A stretch of 64,000 nt of DNA from Paenibacillus silvae (GCF_014639235.1 NZ_BMFU01000001.1:1116001-1180000), one strand, 5' to 3'. Shown: positions 9,248 through 18,012, counted from the first letter of the stretch. Notes: generated from the letters alone by a model not told the origin. A program made the numbers and translations.

Positions 9248-10093
9248 TTACTTAATACCACTGCTGCCACCACTAATATTGGCCTCGTATACATAACGCT
9301 GACCAAACAGGTAGACCAGCACCATTGGAATGGTAAGGAACAAGGAAGCGACCATAACCAGGTTCCATGGCGGCATTTGTCCGCCACCAACCGTTGTCAG
9401 CAATTGAACCCCGAGAGCCAGCGGCATTTTCTCCGGATCATTGATGTAGATGAGCGGTCCCATGAAGTTACCCCAGTTATAGGAGAACGAGAAAATTGCG
9501 ATGGCTGCCAGAATCGGATAGGTGAGCGGCATAATAATTTTCCAATAGATTCCCGGATGCCCCATACCGTCAATCATGGCTGCCTCATCCAGTGACTTCG
9601 GTATGCTCATCACAAACTGACGAATCAGGAACACGTTGAATGCTCCGGCAAAAAAGCTTGGTACAATCAACGGGTAAAATGTATTAATCCAATCCAGGTG
9701 ACGGAAGATGATAAACTGCGGTACCATCGTTACTTCCCCTGGAATCATCATCGTACTCAGCAGAACAATAAACAGGAAGCGGCTGCCCTTGGCCTTGATG
9801 CGAGCAAAACCGTAGGATACGACCGATGCCGACAAGACAGAACCGATAATCGTAAAGACGGTAATAATGACCGAGTTTTTGAGATAAGTGCCCAGATTGT
9901 TATGTGTGAAGATCGTGTAGAAATTGGACCACTGGAATTCCTTCGGAACAAATGTAAAGGCTGATTTGACGGTTGTCGCGTCACTTGCAAGCGCAATAGA
10001 GACCATGTACAGGAATGGCGAAGCAAGCAGCACCCCGACCAAAATCAGAAAAATATAAGATATCGTCTTCTCTACAGCCGATGGATTACTCAT
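9248..10093 (-). CDS. Sugar ABC transporter permease, MalG/AraQ type
   Basis: 281 aa, starting at ATG 10093, where GAGGAGG sits just upstream and ATGAGTAA overlaps the stop of the preceding permease by 8 bases, a sign of translational coupling. A longer frame to 10144 has no site. Six membrane segments are evident, and the EAA loop EAAMIDGMGHPGIYWKI, which contacts the ATPase, is present. As with most CUT1 sugar importers in this group, no dedicated ATPase is encoded nearby; a shared MsmX-type ATPase is expected elsewhere. It works with the permease at 10086-10973 and the binding protein at 11077-12339. Confidence 0.9.
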   Translation of the reverse strand: MSNPSAVEKTISYIFLILVGVLLASPFLYMVSIALASDATTVKSAFTFVPKEFQWSNFYTIFTHNNLGTYLKNSVIITVFTIIGSVLSASVVSYGFARIKAKGSRFLFIVLLSTMMIPGEVTMVPQFIIFRHLDWINTFYPLIVPSFFAGAFNVFLIRQFVMSIPKSLDEAAMIDGMGHPGIYWKIIMPLTYPILAAIAIFSFSYNWGNFMGPLIYINDPEKMPLALGVQLLTTVGGGQMPPWNLVMVASLFLTIPMVLVYLFGQRYVYEANISGGSSGIK

Positions 10094-10973
10094 TTGCTTT
10101 TCCCTCCTCGTAATGCACCCATAGCGCCGATGAACGGAATACAACTAATGTGAGCGCCATGATGATGATAAACAGCACCCAGGCAATGGCCGATGCGTAT
10201 CCCATCTTGTAGAACTGGAAGGCGTTCTGGAACAGGTATGGCACCACCATCTGACTGGCATTGTCGGGCCCCCCGGCTGTAACGATAAATACCTGCGCGA
10301 AGGTCTGTAACGCCCCGATCATACCGGTTACGAGATTGAAGAAAATGACGGGTGTGAGCATCGGGAACGTAATATGGAAAAAGGACTGACTGCTCTTCGC
10401 TCCATCAATGGCCGCAGCCTCATACAGCTCCTGCGGAATGCCCTTCATCCCGGCAAGCAGCAGGACAACTCCGCCACCGACTCCCCACAGGGACATCAGG
10501 ATCAATGCCGGCTTCACCCAATTCGGATCAAGCAGCCAGGATGGCCCCTGAATACCAAAGAGAGCCAGAGTCTGGTTAATCAAACCTTCTGTCGGTGCAA
10601 GCAGGTGGATGAACAGCAAGGAGCTTGCAACGACCGGTACGACGGATGGCAGGTAGAACAGAATACGGAAAAACGTAATGCCCTTGAGCTTTTTGTTCAG
10701 ATAATATGCGATCCACAGCGAGATCGACATGCCTAGCGGAATCGATATCAGGGCATAGAAGAACGTATTTCCTACCGATTTCCAGAAGATCGGGTCATCT
10801 GTCAGCAAGGTTTTGTAGTTGTCGATACCGATAAATTCAGGGGACTGGAACAGATCCCAGTTCGTAAAGCTCATGTAGATGGAAAACAGAATCGGCCCCA
10901 GGGTCAATCCCAGAAATCCGACCAGCCAAGGCGAGATGAAGAGATAAAACCATTTCCCGTCCTTTTTTTTCAC
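10086..10973 (-). CDS. Sugar ABC transporter permease, MalF/UgpA type
   Basis: 295 aa from a GTG start at 10973, which has GGAGG 8 bases upstream; a frame to ATG 10988 is possible but would place the ribosome site inside the gene. Six membrane segments and the EAA loop YEAAAIDGAKSSQSFFHI are visible. It pairs with the MalG-type permease to form the membrane channel of a CUT1 importer, and overlaps that gene by 8 bases. The surrounding hydrolases suggest galacto- or arabinogalacto-oligosaccharides as cargo; that is inference from context only. Confidence 0.9.
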   Translation of the reverse strand: MKKKDGKWFYLFISPWLVGFLGLTLGPILFSIYMSFTNWDLFQSPEFIGIDNYKTLLTDDPIFWKSVGNTFFYALISIPLGMSISLWIAYYLNKKLKGITFFRILFYLPSVVPVVASSLLFIHLLAPTEGLINQTLALFGIQGPSWLLDPNWVKPALILMSLWGVGGGVVLLLAGMKGIPQELYEAAAIDGAKSSQSFFHITFPMLTPVIFFNLVTGMIGALQTFAQVFIVTAGGPDNASQMVVPYLFQNAFQFYKMGYASAIAWVLFIIIMALTLVVFRSSALWVHYEEGKANE

Positions 10974-11076
10974 GTTAAGCCCTCCCATGACGCAGAGAGC
11001 AGATGAAATCCGCCTTGGTGCCGAATTCCATCTGTCCTCCTGTCGATGCTATTTGTACATGATGTTCAGAAATCGT

Positions 11077-12339
11077 TTACTTATAGAGTCGTTCCAGTCC
11101 ACTCTGGATTTCCGTTACTGTATCATCCAGCGATGCTTTGTTGTTGAAGTATACGCCCAGCTTGTCATTAATCAGCTTCATCATTTCATTCCACTGTGGA
11201 TTGAATGGCTCCGCATAGATTTTAGATTCGCTGAAAGCAGCCATGTTGATCTTTTTGCCGCCATATTCCGCATTCAGGAATTCTTCACTGGACAAGCCTG
11301 CTTTGGTTGCTGGCGCATCCTGTCCAGCTTTGATCATTGGCATCTGAGCTTCAGGTGTAGTCAGAGCTTCAATGATTTTGAAGGCTTCTTCTTTATGCTT
11401 GGAAGCATTGGTAATTGTAAATCCGTTAAAGAATGCATTGGTCTCACCCCAGATAGGAGAGATATCCCAGTTGATGCCTTGTACCTTGGCCAGTGAACCA
11501 ATGTTCCAGAAGCCCGTAGTCTCCATGGCAATTTTTCCTTGAGCGAAGAGCGGGTCAGCCCCGATGTTGCCCATGTCTGCAATCTCGGTTGGTGTTGGTC
11601 CGGCACCATGTGTAAAGGTCAGATCATTCATGAACTGCAGCGCTTTGCGCACTGGCTCTGTGTTGAAGGTTGGCTTGCCATTCTCATCAAACAAGGAGCC
11701 GCCATTTTGGTAAATCAGCTGCATCCATTGCGGCCACCAGCTGCCCGGATAGTAACCCCATTGCACTGTTTTGCCATTTTCCTTGACGGTCAGCTTCTGA
11801 GCAGCGGCCATCAAATCTTCCTGTGTCCATTCTTTGGTTGGGTAAGCTACGCCAGCTTTATCGAACAGGTCTTTGTTATAAAATAGAACCATCGCCCCTG
11901 CCCGGTCCGGCATACCGTATTGCTTGCCATCGTATTTCATCAGATTGGCAATATCGTCAGAATAACGCTCAGACATATTCACGTTATTTGCTTTGATCAT
12001 GTCATCCAGCGGAATAATTTGATTTTTGGCGGCGTACGCCTGATAGTTCTCGGCAATCATCATAATGTCAGGTGCAGTGCCTCCGGCAATCATCGTTTGT
12101 ACCTTCTGGTCATAATCACCTGCAACGACATTTAACTTCACGTTAATATCCGGGTACGTCTTTTTCACAATATCAAGTCGTTCCTGATAGATTTTCTTCT
12201 CATCTTCCGAGCCCCAGATTGTCATGCTCAGGTCTATTTTGCCTCCGCCCGAAGCACCCTTGCTTCCGTTACTGCAAGCAGTCAGACCCACAACCGCAAC
12301 CAACATTAATAACGAAATGAATTTTAAACTTCTTCTCAT
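11077..12339 (-). CDS. Extracellular solute-binding lipoprotein of the sugar ABC importer
   Basis: 420 aa. A lipoprotein signal peptide ends in the lipobox LTAC with C22 as the lipidated residue, so the mature protein is anchored outside the membrane. The rest matches family-1 (MalE-like) binding proteins: DLSMTIWGSEDEK at the mature start, AGGTAPDIMMIAENYQAYAAKN and ALTTPEAQMP toward the end. It captures the oligosaccharide for the two permeases encoded downstream. It is the first gene of the operon and lies directly behind a strong promoter with two palindromic operators, so its expression should respond to the LacI protein encoded upstream. Confidence 0.9.
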   Translation of the reverse strand: MRRSLKFISLLMLVAVVGLTACSNGSKGASGGGKIDLSMTIWGSEDEKKIYQERLDIVKKTYPDINVKLNVVAGDYDQKVQTMIAGGTAPDIMMIAENYQAYAAKNQIIPLDDMIKANNVNMSERYSDDIANLMKYDGKQYGMPDRAGAMVLFYNKDLFDKAGVAYPTKEWTQEDLMAAAQKLTVKENGKTVQWGYYPGSWWPQWMQLIYQNGGSLFDENGKPTFNTEPVRKALQFMNDLTFTHGAGPTPTEIADMGNIGADPLFAQGKIAMETTGFWNIGSLAKVQGINWDISPIWGETNAFFNGFTITNASKHKEEAFKIIEALTTPEAQMPMIKAGQDAPATKAGLSSEEFLNAEYGGKKINMAAFSESKIYAEPFNPQWNEMMKLINDKLGVYFNNKASLDDTVTEIQSGLERLYK

Positions 12340-12380
12340 ACGTTACGCCCCCTTGAACTAATGAATGGATGACCGTTTTG

Positions 12381-12408
12381 TGAAACCCATTTCATGAAAT
12401 GGGTTTCA
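12381..12408. promoter_or_regulatory. Perfect 28-bp palindrome, operator 1
   Basis: The arms TGAAACCCATTTCA and TGAAATGGGTTTCA form an uninterrupted perfect palindrome in the 5' leader of the binding-protein gene. Its position between the LacI gene and the operon it presumably controls, downstream of the promoter, fits a roadblock-type operator. The TGAAA...TTTCA arms are of the kind LacI-family proteins bind, although the centre is CATG, not CG. Confidence 0.65.
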
Positions 12409-12421
12409 TTAACCTTGAATA

Positions 12422-12453
12422 TAAAACCCGTTCCATTTATGAAAGGGGTTTCA
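12422..12453. promoter_or_regulatory. Imperfect palindrome, operator 2
   Basis: Arms TAAAACCC and GGGTTTCA flank a 16-base centre that itself contains imperfectly paired TTCCAT/ATGAAA. The arms repeat those of the perfect palindrome at 12381-12408. The two centres are 43 bases apart, about four helical turns, which would put two regulator dimers on the same face of the DNA. It lies only some 12 bases downstream of the -10 box. Confidence 0.55.
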
Positions 12454-12464
12454 TTGACACCTTC

Positions 12465-12494
12465 ATTATATTTCAGCCTTCAAGGGAATGTCAA
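12465..12494 (-). promoter_or_regulatory. Strong sigma-A promoter of the sugar-transport operon
   Basis: The minus strand reads TTGACA (12489-12494), 18 bases of spacer, then TATAAT (12465-12470). Both hexamers are perfect consensus. The leader to the binding-protein ATG is about 120 bases and contains both palindromic operators. It lies 26 bases beyond the end of the upstream LacI gene. Confidence 0.75.
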
Positions 12495-12502
12495 CGCTTT
12501 CT
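12489..12502 (-). promoter_or_regulatory. cre-like site overlapping the -35 box
   Basis: The minus strand reads AGAAAGCGTTGACA, matching the CcpA cre consensus TGWAANCGNTNWCA at 13 of 14 positions. It overlaps the -35 hexamer of the operon promoter, so CcpA binding here would exclude RNA polymerase when preferred sugars are present. Confidence 0.55.
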
Positions 12503-12519
12503 TTTACACCACACATCCT

Positions 12520-13548
12520 TCACTTGGCAACAGGTCCCGTGCTCTGACGCACAATCAGTTCAGGCTGCAAAATGATCTGTTTCTTCGGTTTGCCTTGGTT
12601 GATGAGATCATGGAGTACATCTACGGCCTGCTTGCCCAGCTGATACGTATTCTGGGAGATGGTTGTCAGTTCCGGTATAACAGCAGTCGCCAGCGGCGTA
12701 TCATCAAAGCCAATAATCGAGATGTCCTTTGGAATGGATAGCCCGTGCTCAATCGTTGATTTGATCGCACCGATCGCTGTATTGTCATTAACACAGATTA
12801 CTGCCGTTGGCGGATTGTCCCGATCCAGCAGCTTGGACATTTCCCGCTTGCCGTCTTCGATGGAGAAGCTGCCAAGCAGCTGACGTTCTTTCGGAATTTC
12901 AAGTCCATGCTCGCGCAGTTTCTTCTGCACTGCCTTCACCTTGACCATTGTCGTGGACAATTCCTTCAAACCACCAACAAAAGCAATCTCCCGGTGCCCA
13001 AGCTCAAGCAAATGTTCGGCTGCCATCGCTGCACCTGCTCCCTCGTCTGTATACACACGGTGGAATCCGCCCTTGGCAATGTTGCCATTCACAAGCACGA
13101 TCGGCATATGTCTGCTCATATCCATTAATTCCTGTGCCATGTTATCCGGGCATACTTGCAGGTTAATACGCCCGCCGAGAAAGATAATGCCATCTACCCG
13201 TTTCTCTCGAAGAATAGACAGATATTCAGATTCCCGATTATAATCTCCGGCCGTGTTGCACAAGAAGAATGTGTACCCGAGTCCGCGAGCCTCATTCTCT
13301 GCCCCCCAGAACACTTCCGGGAAGAAGGGGTTCGTTATATCAGGCAAAATAATTGCAATGGTGCCCGTCTCTTTCTTGATCAAGCTGCGTGCCTGCGCAT
13401 TGGGCTGAAACTGATGTTTTTCAATAATCGACATAATCTTCTCCCTCGTGCTTGCACGAACAGGGGCCGTGTCATTCAACACCCGGGAGACAGTCGAGAC
13501 AGATACGTTTGCTTCCTTCGCGATGTCATAAATGGTGATCGATGTCAT
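12520..13548 (-). CDS. LacI-family transcriptional regulator
   Basis: 342 aa. The N-terminal helix-turn-helix and hinge (TIYDIAKEANVSVSTVSRVLN) is canonical, followed by a periplasmic-binding-protein-like ligand domain (GTIAIILPDITNPFFPEV, DGIIFLGG, CVNDNTAIGAI, ISIIGFDDTPLA). It should bind the paired palindromes 110-140 bases beyond its own stop codon and repress the importer/galactanase/galactosidase operon until a sugar inducer, probably a galactose-containing oligosaccharide, is present. The inducer is not deducible. It has its own promoter and precedes the operon in the same orientation. Confidence 0.9.
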   Translation of the reverse strand: MTSITIYDIAKEANVSVSTVSRVLNDTAPVRASTREKIMSIIEKHQFQPNAQARSLIKKETGTIAIILPDITNPFFPEVFWGAENEARGLGYTFFLCNTAGDYNRESEYLSILREKRVDGIIFLGGRINLQVCPDNMAQELMDMSRHMPIVLVNGNIAKGGFHRVYTDEGAGAAMAAEHLLELGHREIAFVGGLKELSTTMVKVKAVQKKLREHGLEIPKERQLLGSFSIEDGKREMSKLLDRDNPPTAVICVNDNTAIGAIKSTIEHGLSIPKDISIIGFDDTPLATAVIPELTTISQNTYQLGKQAVDVLHDLINQGKPKKQIILQPELIVRQSTGPVAK

Positions 13549-13586
13549 AGGGTGGAAACCTTCCTTTTCTCTCTATTTTTCTGCTT

Positions 13587-13615
13587 ATCATACCAGATAA
13601 GATATGACACTGTAA
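13587..13615 (-). promoter_or_regulatory. Probable promoter of the LacI gene
   Basis: The minus strand reads TTACAG, a 17-base spacer, then TATGAT, about 39 bases upstream of the LacI start codon. Both boxes deviate from consensus by one or two bases. No palindrome like those near 12400 overlaps it, so autoregulation is not evident. Confidence 0.45.
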
Positions 13616-13637
13616 TGCATTTCATCCGCACAGGCTG

Positions 13638-14510
13638 CTAGCGTGTGAAAATAAACAGTTTGCTGTCGGCATTCACCACTTGTGTGCCGTTGCTCAGTTG
13701 AATAAGCGGTGTATCCCAATGGGTATGCCCGCTGAACACAAGCGTCTCCGGCCCGGCCTCCAAGGCCTGCCGGATGAGCGGTTCACCCGCAAGCCCAAGC
13801 TCGGCGATGCCCGGGCTTTGGTGCAAAAGCAAGCAATCCGGCTGCTGCTTCAGCAGCTTGCGCACGGATTGCAGGTACTGCTCTGCCGGCAGCCGGTTCG
13901 GCTTGTCCGGCCTGCCGATGATGCCGCCAAGCCCCGCGATGCGCAGCTGGGAGGGCTTGGCGGCATTTGGCGCAAGGCCACCCGGTGGGGGGCCGGCGCT
14001 GATGACCGCAGCTGGGCCATCCATGCAATGGATGCCCTCGCTGCGGTGTAACCGATGAGCGACTGCGTCATCGGTTAGATCGTGGTTGCCGTGTACGCCG
14101 GCAACCCAGCCGAAGGCTGCCCTGAAGGCAAGCCAGACGGGAACCGGATTGCCGCTTGCTCCCCTTTTCCCGCGCAGGGCATACATATCTCCACATAACA
14201 GCACACCAACCTTCTGCGGATCAAGCTCAGGCCATTCCACCTCCAGCAGCAGGCGAATATAGGCAGGCAGCACCTCACCCAGAAGCTTGTCCGCAGGCTC
14301 CGTGCCAGATGCCGCATCAGACTTCTTCTCCGTTCCAGGTACAATTCCCTGCAAATCCGAGGTCACAATCAGAGCCTCCACGCCTTCTGGCAAACCAGCT
14401 ATGGTACCATGATAGATCGGGAGCTGTGCCTCGACGACCTGCCCGCCAGGCATCATATTCAGGTAAGCAAAATGTTCAACGGATTTATCATTCAATTCCA
14501 GTATTTCCAT
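13638..14510 (-). CDS. Calcineurin-like metallophosphoesterase
   Basis: 290 aa. Metal-binding motifs of the family are present in order: CGD at 106-108, GNHD at 141-144 and GHTHW at 261-265. The usual N-terminal DxH is replaced by TSD near residue 50, so one metal ligand may differ. No signal peptide, so it is probably a cytosolic phosphodiesterase or phosphatase; substrate unknown. The middle of the gene (about 13750-14100) is clearly richer in G+C than its surroundings. GGAGAGG lies upstream of the ATG at 14510. It is divergent from the HesB/IscA-like gene. Confidence 0.75.
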   Translation of the reverse strand: MEILELNDKSVEHFAYLNMMPGGQVVEAQLPIYHGTIAGLPEGVEALIVTSDLQGIVPGTEKKSDAASGTEPADKLLGEVLPAYIRLLLEVEWPELDPQKVGVLLCGDMYALRGKRGASGNPVPVWLAFRAAFGWVAGVHGNHDLTDDAVAHRLHRSEGIHCMDGPAAVISAGPPPGGLAPNAAKPSQLRIAGLGGIIGRPDKPNRLPAEQYLQSVRKLLKQQPDCLLLHQSPGIAELGLAGEPLIRQALEAGPETLVFSGHTHWDTPLIQLSNGTQVVNADSKLFIFTR

Positions 14511-14614
14511 ATCATCTCTCCCCTCTCCTTTATTTTACCTTCTAATCGGCAGCTGTGGTCCATATATTAAAATGTAAGCGAATTCATTGGGAGCCAGAGG
14601 AGTGTGACAACGTC

Positions 14615-14977
14615 ATGATCATTCAAGTGAGTCCGCAGGCAGAACAACGACTTGCCCGGCAGCTGGGCGACCAGCCCGGCTTTTTCAAATTATTTTATGA
14701 TACAGACAGCTGCGGCAGTGACGGAATTACGGTGCTTTTGATTTTAAACGAGCGGGACAGTGATGATGTGTCTATCGATGCGGGTTCGCTTCCGTTTGTG
14801 ATTAATAAGCAGCAGCAGATTTACTTTGAATCCTGTTTACTTTTGACGCCCGCTAACCGCCTCCATTTATTCCAATTGAACAGTAACTCAAGGAGTTACG
14901 GTAACAATATAAAGGTAGTAGATCTGAGGGATTCAGCTAATGTGAAATCGGAGTCTAGTGAATGGTTTGTAGGATAA
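14615..14977 (+). CDS. HesB/IscA-like (YqkB-type) protein
   Basis: 120 aa from ATG 14615, with GAGGAG about 12 bases upstream; an in-frame extension to 14555 has no ribosome site. The sequence opens MIIQVSPQAEQRL and continues FFKLFYDTDSCGSDG, resembling the iron-sulfur biogenesis fold of IscA/HesB in its YqkB-type Firmicute branch. The conserved triple-cysteine set of true IscA is not present: only C in DSCGSDG and C in ESCLL are seen, so a classic scaffold role is doubtful. A terminator follows immediately, so it is a single-gene unit. Confidence 0.6.
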   Translation: MIIQVSPQAEQRLARQLGDQPGFFKLFYDTDSCGSDGITVLLILNERDSDDVSIDAGSLPFVINKQQQIYFESCLLLTPANRLHLFQLNSNSRSYGNNIKVVDLRDSANVKSESSEWFVG

Positions 14978-15001
14978 TTGCTTTGCCATGTACAGACCCT
15001 T

Positions 15002-15045
15002 AAACCTCCCATATTCGCATTTGTGTGCGAAGGGAGGTTTTTAGC
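15002..15045 (+). terminator. Rho-independent terminator of the HesB-like gene
   Basis: AAACCTCCC (15002-15010) pairs with GGGAGGTTT (15032-15040), with a second inner TTCGCA/TGCGA stem. A TTTTT run follows. It starts 25 bases after the stop codon. Confidence 0.85.
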
Positions 15046-15151
15046 ATTTTAATAAGTGAACAAATGAATAATCCTCAGTTTTTCAACGTTAACACCATTC
15101 ATATCCATATTGAAATGCTTGCTTTGGCTGCGATCGTTTATAAAATTTTAA

Positions 15152-16720
15152 TTATTGGGCGAGCAAATACTGCTTTAGCTGTTTTTTATCTACTTTGTGC
15201 ACCGAAGTTCTGGGCAGGTTGTTCAGAATATGCAGATGTGTTGGACATTTGTAAAGAGCCAGGTGCAATTCGCAGAACGCCCTTAACTGCTTCAGATCCA
15301 AGCTTGTCCCCTCCTGTAACACCACAAAAGCAACCACTCTTTCTCCTTCGTCTGAAAGCTGCTCACCAACTACCGCTGCTTCCATAATTACCTCATGTCT
15401 CATGATTACCTGCTCTACTTCAGCACAGAATACATTGGAGCCATTCACAATGACCATATCTTTCAACCGATCCAGCACATAAAGATAACCCTCATCATCG
15501 AGACAACCCACATCCCCTGTTCGAATCCAGCCATCCGTCATGACCTCCCTGGTGAGCTCCAGCTGCCGCCAATACCCTGTCATCGTTTGTGCTCCTCTGA
15601 CTACAATCTCGCCAGATTCACCAGTTACTGCATCTCTTCCATTTGTATGTACAATTCGAACTTCAAAAGCTAGTTCTCCCTGTGCAGCCAAGTCTTGGGG
15701 GCGTCCTACAGAGTGAAGCCGAAGTGTATCCTCCGCATGTATTGCAGGAAAAAGACGACTAATAGACATTCCGCATTCTGCCTGGGAGTAATTATTGACA
15801 ATAACTGCTGCCGGGAATTGCTTAACTGCATCCTGCAAGGTGTCAGGAGCGATAACCGAACCTCCACAACCAATCACTTTTAAACTTCTCAGGTCTTCAC
15901 CTGTCCTGGATACCTCATGAGTAAGATCACGAAGCAACTGCCCTACCGTGCTAAGATGTGTAATCTGGTTCTGTTCTACCGCATGAATAATACGCTGCAC
16001 ATCCCCTGGATATTCGTCCATAAACACGAGACATCCCCCAGCTGCCATCGTTGCCCATATCTGAAACTGACCAACCAGATGGGACAAATTGAGCACAAGC
16101 ACCCGCCGTCCGATATCATACCCAAAACCCGAGGAAGGTGTAAGCTGGTTCCAGGCCGCCATTCCGCGATGCGAATGCATAACTCCTTTGGGCCTGCCCG
16201 TTGTACCCCCTGTGTAGATTAATACAGCTGTATCTGCTGCATCACGTTTGGAGTTTTCATTACGGCGACAGTCGAATTGTTGTTCCATAAGCTTGGGCAG
16301 CGACATTTCCGATCCGGAAATCGCAGGTTCCTCACATGTGGTAAACCATTTTGTATTAGAACCAAGAAGTTGCATCAGAGCTGTAGCTTTGTCAATATAA
16401 TGCTCATCATGAATAATGATAGTCGGTTCTGCATCTTGCAGGATTACTGCCAGTTCAGAAACAGTCAGCAATGGAGAAGGTACGAGTGGTATCGCTCCAA
16501 TGGCAACAGCCGCAAATAATGCAACCACCAGTTCGGGATTCGGGTCACCCAGCAGTGCAAACCGGTCGCCTGTTCGAAGTCCCTGTGCATAGAATGCATC
16601 ACTCATCTTCCCAACAAGACCATTGAGCTCTCCATAACTTATTCCATGACCTCGGTGCAATAACGCAGTTGCCTCAGGATATAAACTCGCAGCTAATGGC
16701 AAACGTTCAGATAGAAGCAT
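15152..16720 (-). CDS. AMP-dependent acyl/aryl ligase (ANL superfamily)
   Basis: 522 aa. It has the adenylating-enzyme core motifs: phosphate loop YTGGTTGRPKG (169-179), NNYSQAECG (A5), TGD in WIRTGDVG (A7), RLKDMVIVNGSNVF hinge (A8) and the C-terminal PRTSVHKVDKKQLK with the A10-type lysine. It should activate a carboxylic acid as the acyl-AMP and load it on CoA or a carrier protein; the acid is unknown. There is no fused carrier domain. It is divergent from the BtrH_N-like gene at 16999, whose family transfers acyl groups from carrier proteins, so a shared pathway is possible but unproven. AAGGGGG precedes the ATG. Confidence 0.8.
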   Translation of the reverse strand: MLLSERLPLAASLYPEATALLHRGHGISYGELNGLVGKMSDAFYAQGLRTGDRFALLGDPNPELVVALFAAVAIGAIPLVPSPLLTVSELAVILQDAEPTIIIHDEHYIDKATALMQLLGSNTKWFTTCEEPAISGSEMSLPKLMEQQFDCRRNENSKRDAADTAVLIYTGGTTGRPKGVMHSHRGMAAWNQLTPSSGFGYDIGRRVLVLNLSHLVGQFQIWATMAAGGCLVFMDEYPGDVQRIIHAVEQNQITHLSTVGQLLRDLTHEVSRTGEDLRSLKVIGCGGSVIAPDTLQDAVKQFPAAVIVNNYSQAECGMSISRLFPAIHAEDTLRLHSVGRPQDLAAQGELAFEVRIVHTNGRDAVTGESGEIVVRGAQTMTGYWRQLELTREVMTDGWIRTGDVGCLDDEGYLYVLDRLKDMVIVNGSNVFCAEVEQVIMRHEVIMEAAVVGEQLSDEGERVVAFVVLQEGTSLDLKQLRAFCELHLALYKCPTHLHILNNLPRTSVHKVDKKQLKQYLLAQ

Positions 16721-16821
16721 CTATTTCCCCCTTAACATCCAACCCTTAATATTCCGACAAGAAAAATATGGAATGAGAGGTTGATATCTTGGATTCTTTT
16801 CCCAACTTTTATTCGAAACAG

Positions 16822-16851
16822 TTGACATACGTCCATGTATAGAAATAAAAT
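16822..16851 (+). promoter_or_regulatory. Possible promoter of the first BtrH_N-like gene
   Basis: TTGACA at 16822-16827, an 18-base spacer and TAAAAT at 16846-16851, about 147 bases upstream of the ATG at 16999. The A/T-rich background makes chance matches likely. Confidence 0.4.
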
Positions 16852-16998
16852 AATGTAAAATATTACACTCAATTCCATATCCCGATTTACTTATAAATAT
16901 AATATTAGGTCATTTCTTATAAACCTTATTCAGTAGCCTTATGATCCTCCAGTTAAAAATGAATACATATTTAAATAGAATTTAAAGGAGAATTCAAA

Positions 16999-18012
16999 AT
17001 GTCAACTACTGTGCTCCCTATTGGAAAACCAATTATAGCACCATGGTCATACAATGGACATATTTTTTCAATTCTTTCTGCAGGAAAGCAGGATTACCTT
17101 CCCTGGTTGAATTCCAATTTTTTAACTCTAGAGCTGACCCAAGGAATGACCAGAGATGATAAAGTTATTCTCTTTAAATATATTTCCTGCCCGTTTATCT
17201 CTGATCAGAAAATAAATAGAAAATCAATAAAACATTGGCACAGTGATACTATTAAATTTTTTAAAGAATGTATAGATTTAAATTATTATATCTATTTATT
17301 TGTTGATCAATTTTATGTTTCCTGTTACTACAACTATAAAAAAGAACATATTCCCCATGACCCTATGATATTTGGTTATGATGATTTGAAGAGAGTTTTT
17401 TTTATGGCTGACTTTATGGTAGCAAAAGATAATTTTACTCGATATCAAACAACTGAGGTACCTTATGATGAGATAGAACAGGCTTATCTAAACCTGCCAA
17501 GTGAATGGGACCCCAATGATGGAATTACACTTTTTCAATATTGCGTTGATGTGGAAGAATCATTTAATAAAGAGCTTGTAAAACTTGAACTTAATGACTA
17601 TCTTAATTCCCGTTTCTCATTCGAATTTTATCATTCAATAATGCATTCAACGTATGGTAAATCCGTTAAAAATAAGTATGGATTAGACATATATAATTCA
17701 ATAATAAGTAGTATAAATTCATTACAAGAAGTAGAGAAACTAGACTTCAGATGGTTTCATGTTATTGATATTCACAAATCATTAATGGTTGATAAAATTA
17801 AATTTATGGTAGATAACAGTTATATCTCAGATAAACATTATCAAAGCTTTGAGGAAATAAGACAAAGCTCTCAAGTTATTAGGAGTCTTATATTGAAAAG
17901 TCAAATTAAAAAAGTTGATTCAATATCATCAAAGATTGTGGTTTTATTAGAGAATCTTCGTGAAAAAGAAAAAATATCTTTGAAAAAAGTACTAATCGAG
18001 TTAGAAGACTAA
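16999..18012 (+). CDS. BtrH_N-like (papain-fold acyltransferase-like) protein, copy 1
   Basis: 337 aa, ATG with AAAGGAG 9 bases upstream. The N-terminal ~170 residues look like the BtrH N-terminal domain (butirosin acyltransferase family): YYIYLFVDQFYVSCYYNYKKEHIPHD with H120, then MIFGYDD and FFMADF. Family members usually carry a nucleophilic Cys near the N-terminus; here that stretch reads SYNGHIFSIL with no Cys, so it may be an inactive member. The C-terminal half is helical, lysine-rich and unassigned. Codon use is much more A/T-rich than in flanking genes, suggesting acquisition. It is paralogous to 19502-20563 (shared LPxxKPxI, PWxxSN, NYY, VD, GYDD and a YxExxxA pattern). Function unknown. 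Confidence 0.6.
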   Translation: MSTTVLPIGKPIIAPWSYNGHIFSILSAGKQDYLPWLNSNFLTLELTQGMTRDDKVILFKYISCPFISDQKINRKSIKHWHSDTIKFFKECIDLNYYIYLFVDQFYVSCYYNYKKEHIPHDPMIFGYDDLKRVFFMADFMVAKDNFTRYQTTEVPYDEIEQAYLNLPSEWDPNDGITLFQYCVDVEESFNKELVKLELNDYLNSRFSFEFYHSIMHSTYGKSVKNKYGLDIYNSIISSINSLQEVEKLDFRWFHVIDIHKSLMVDKIKFMVDNSYISDKHYQSFEEIRQSSQVIRSLILKSQIKKVDSISSKIVVLLENLREKEKISLKKVLIELED

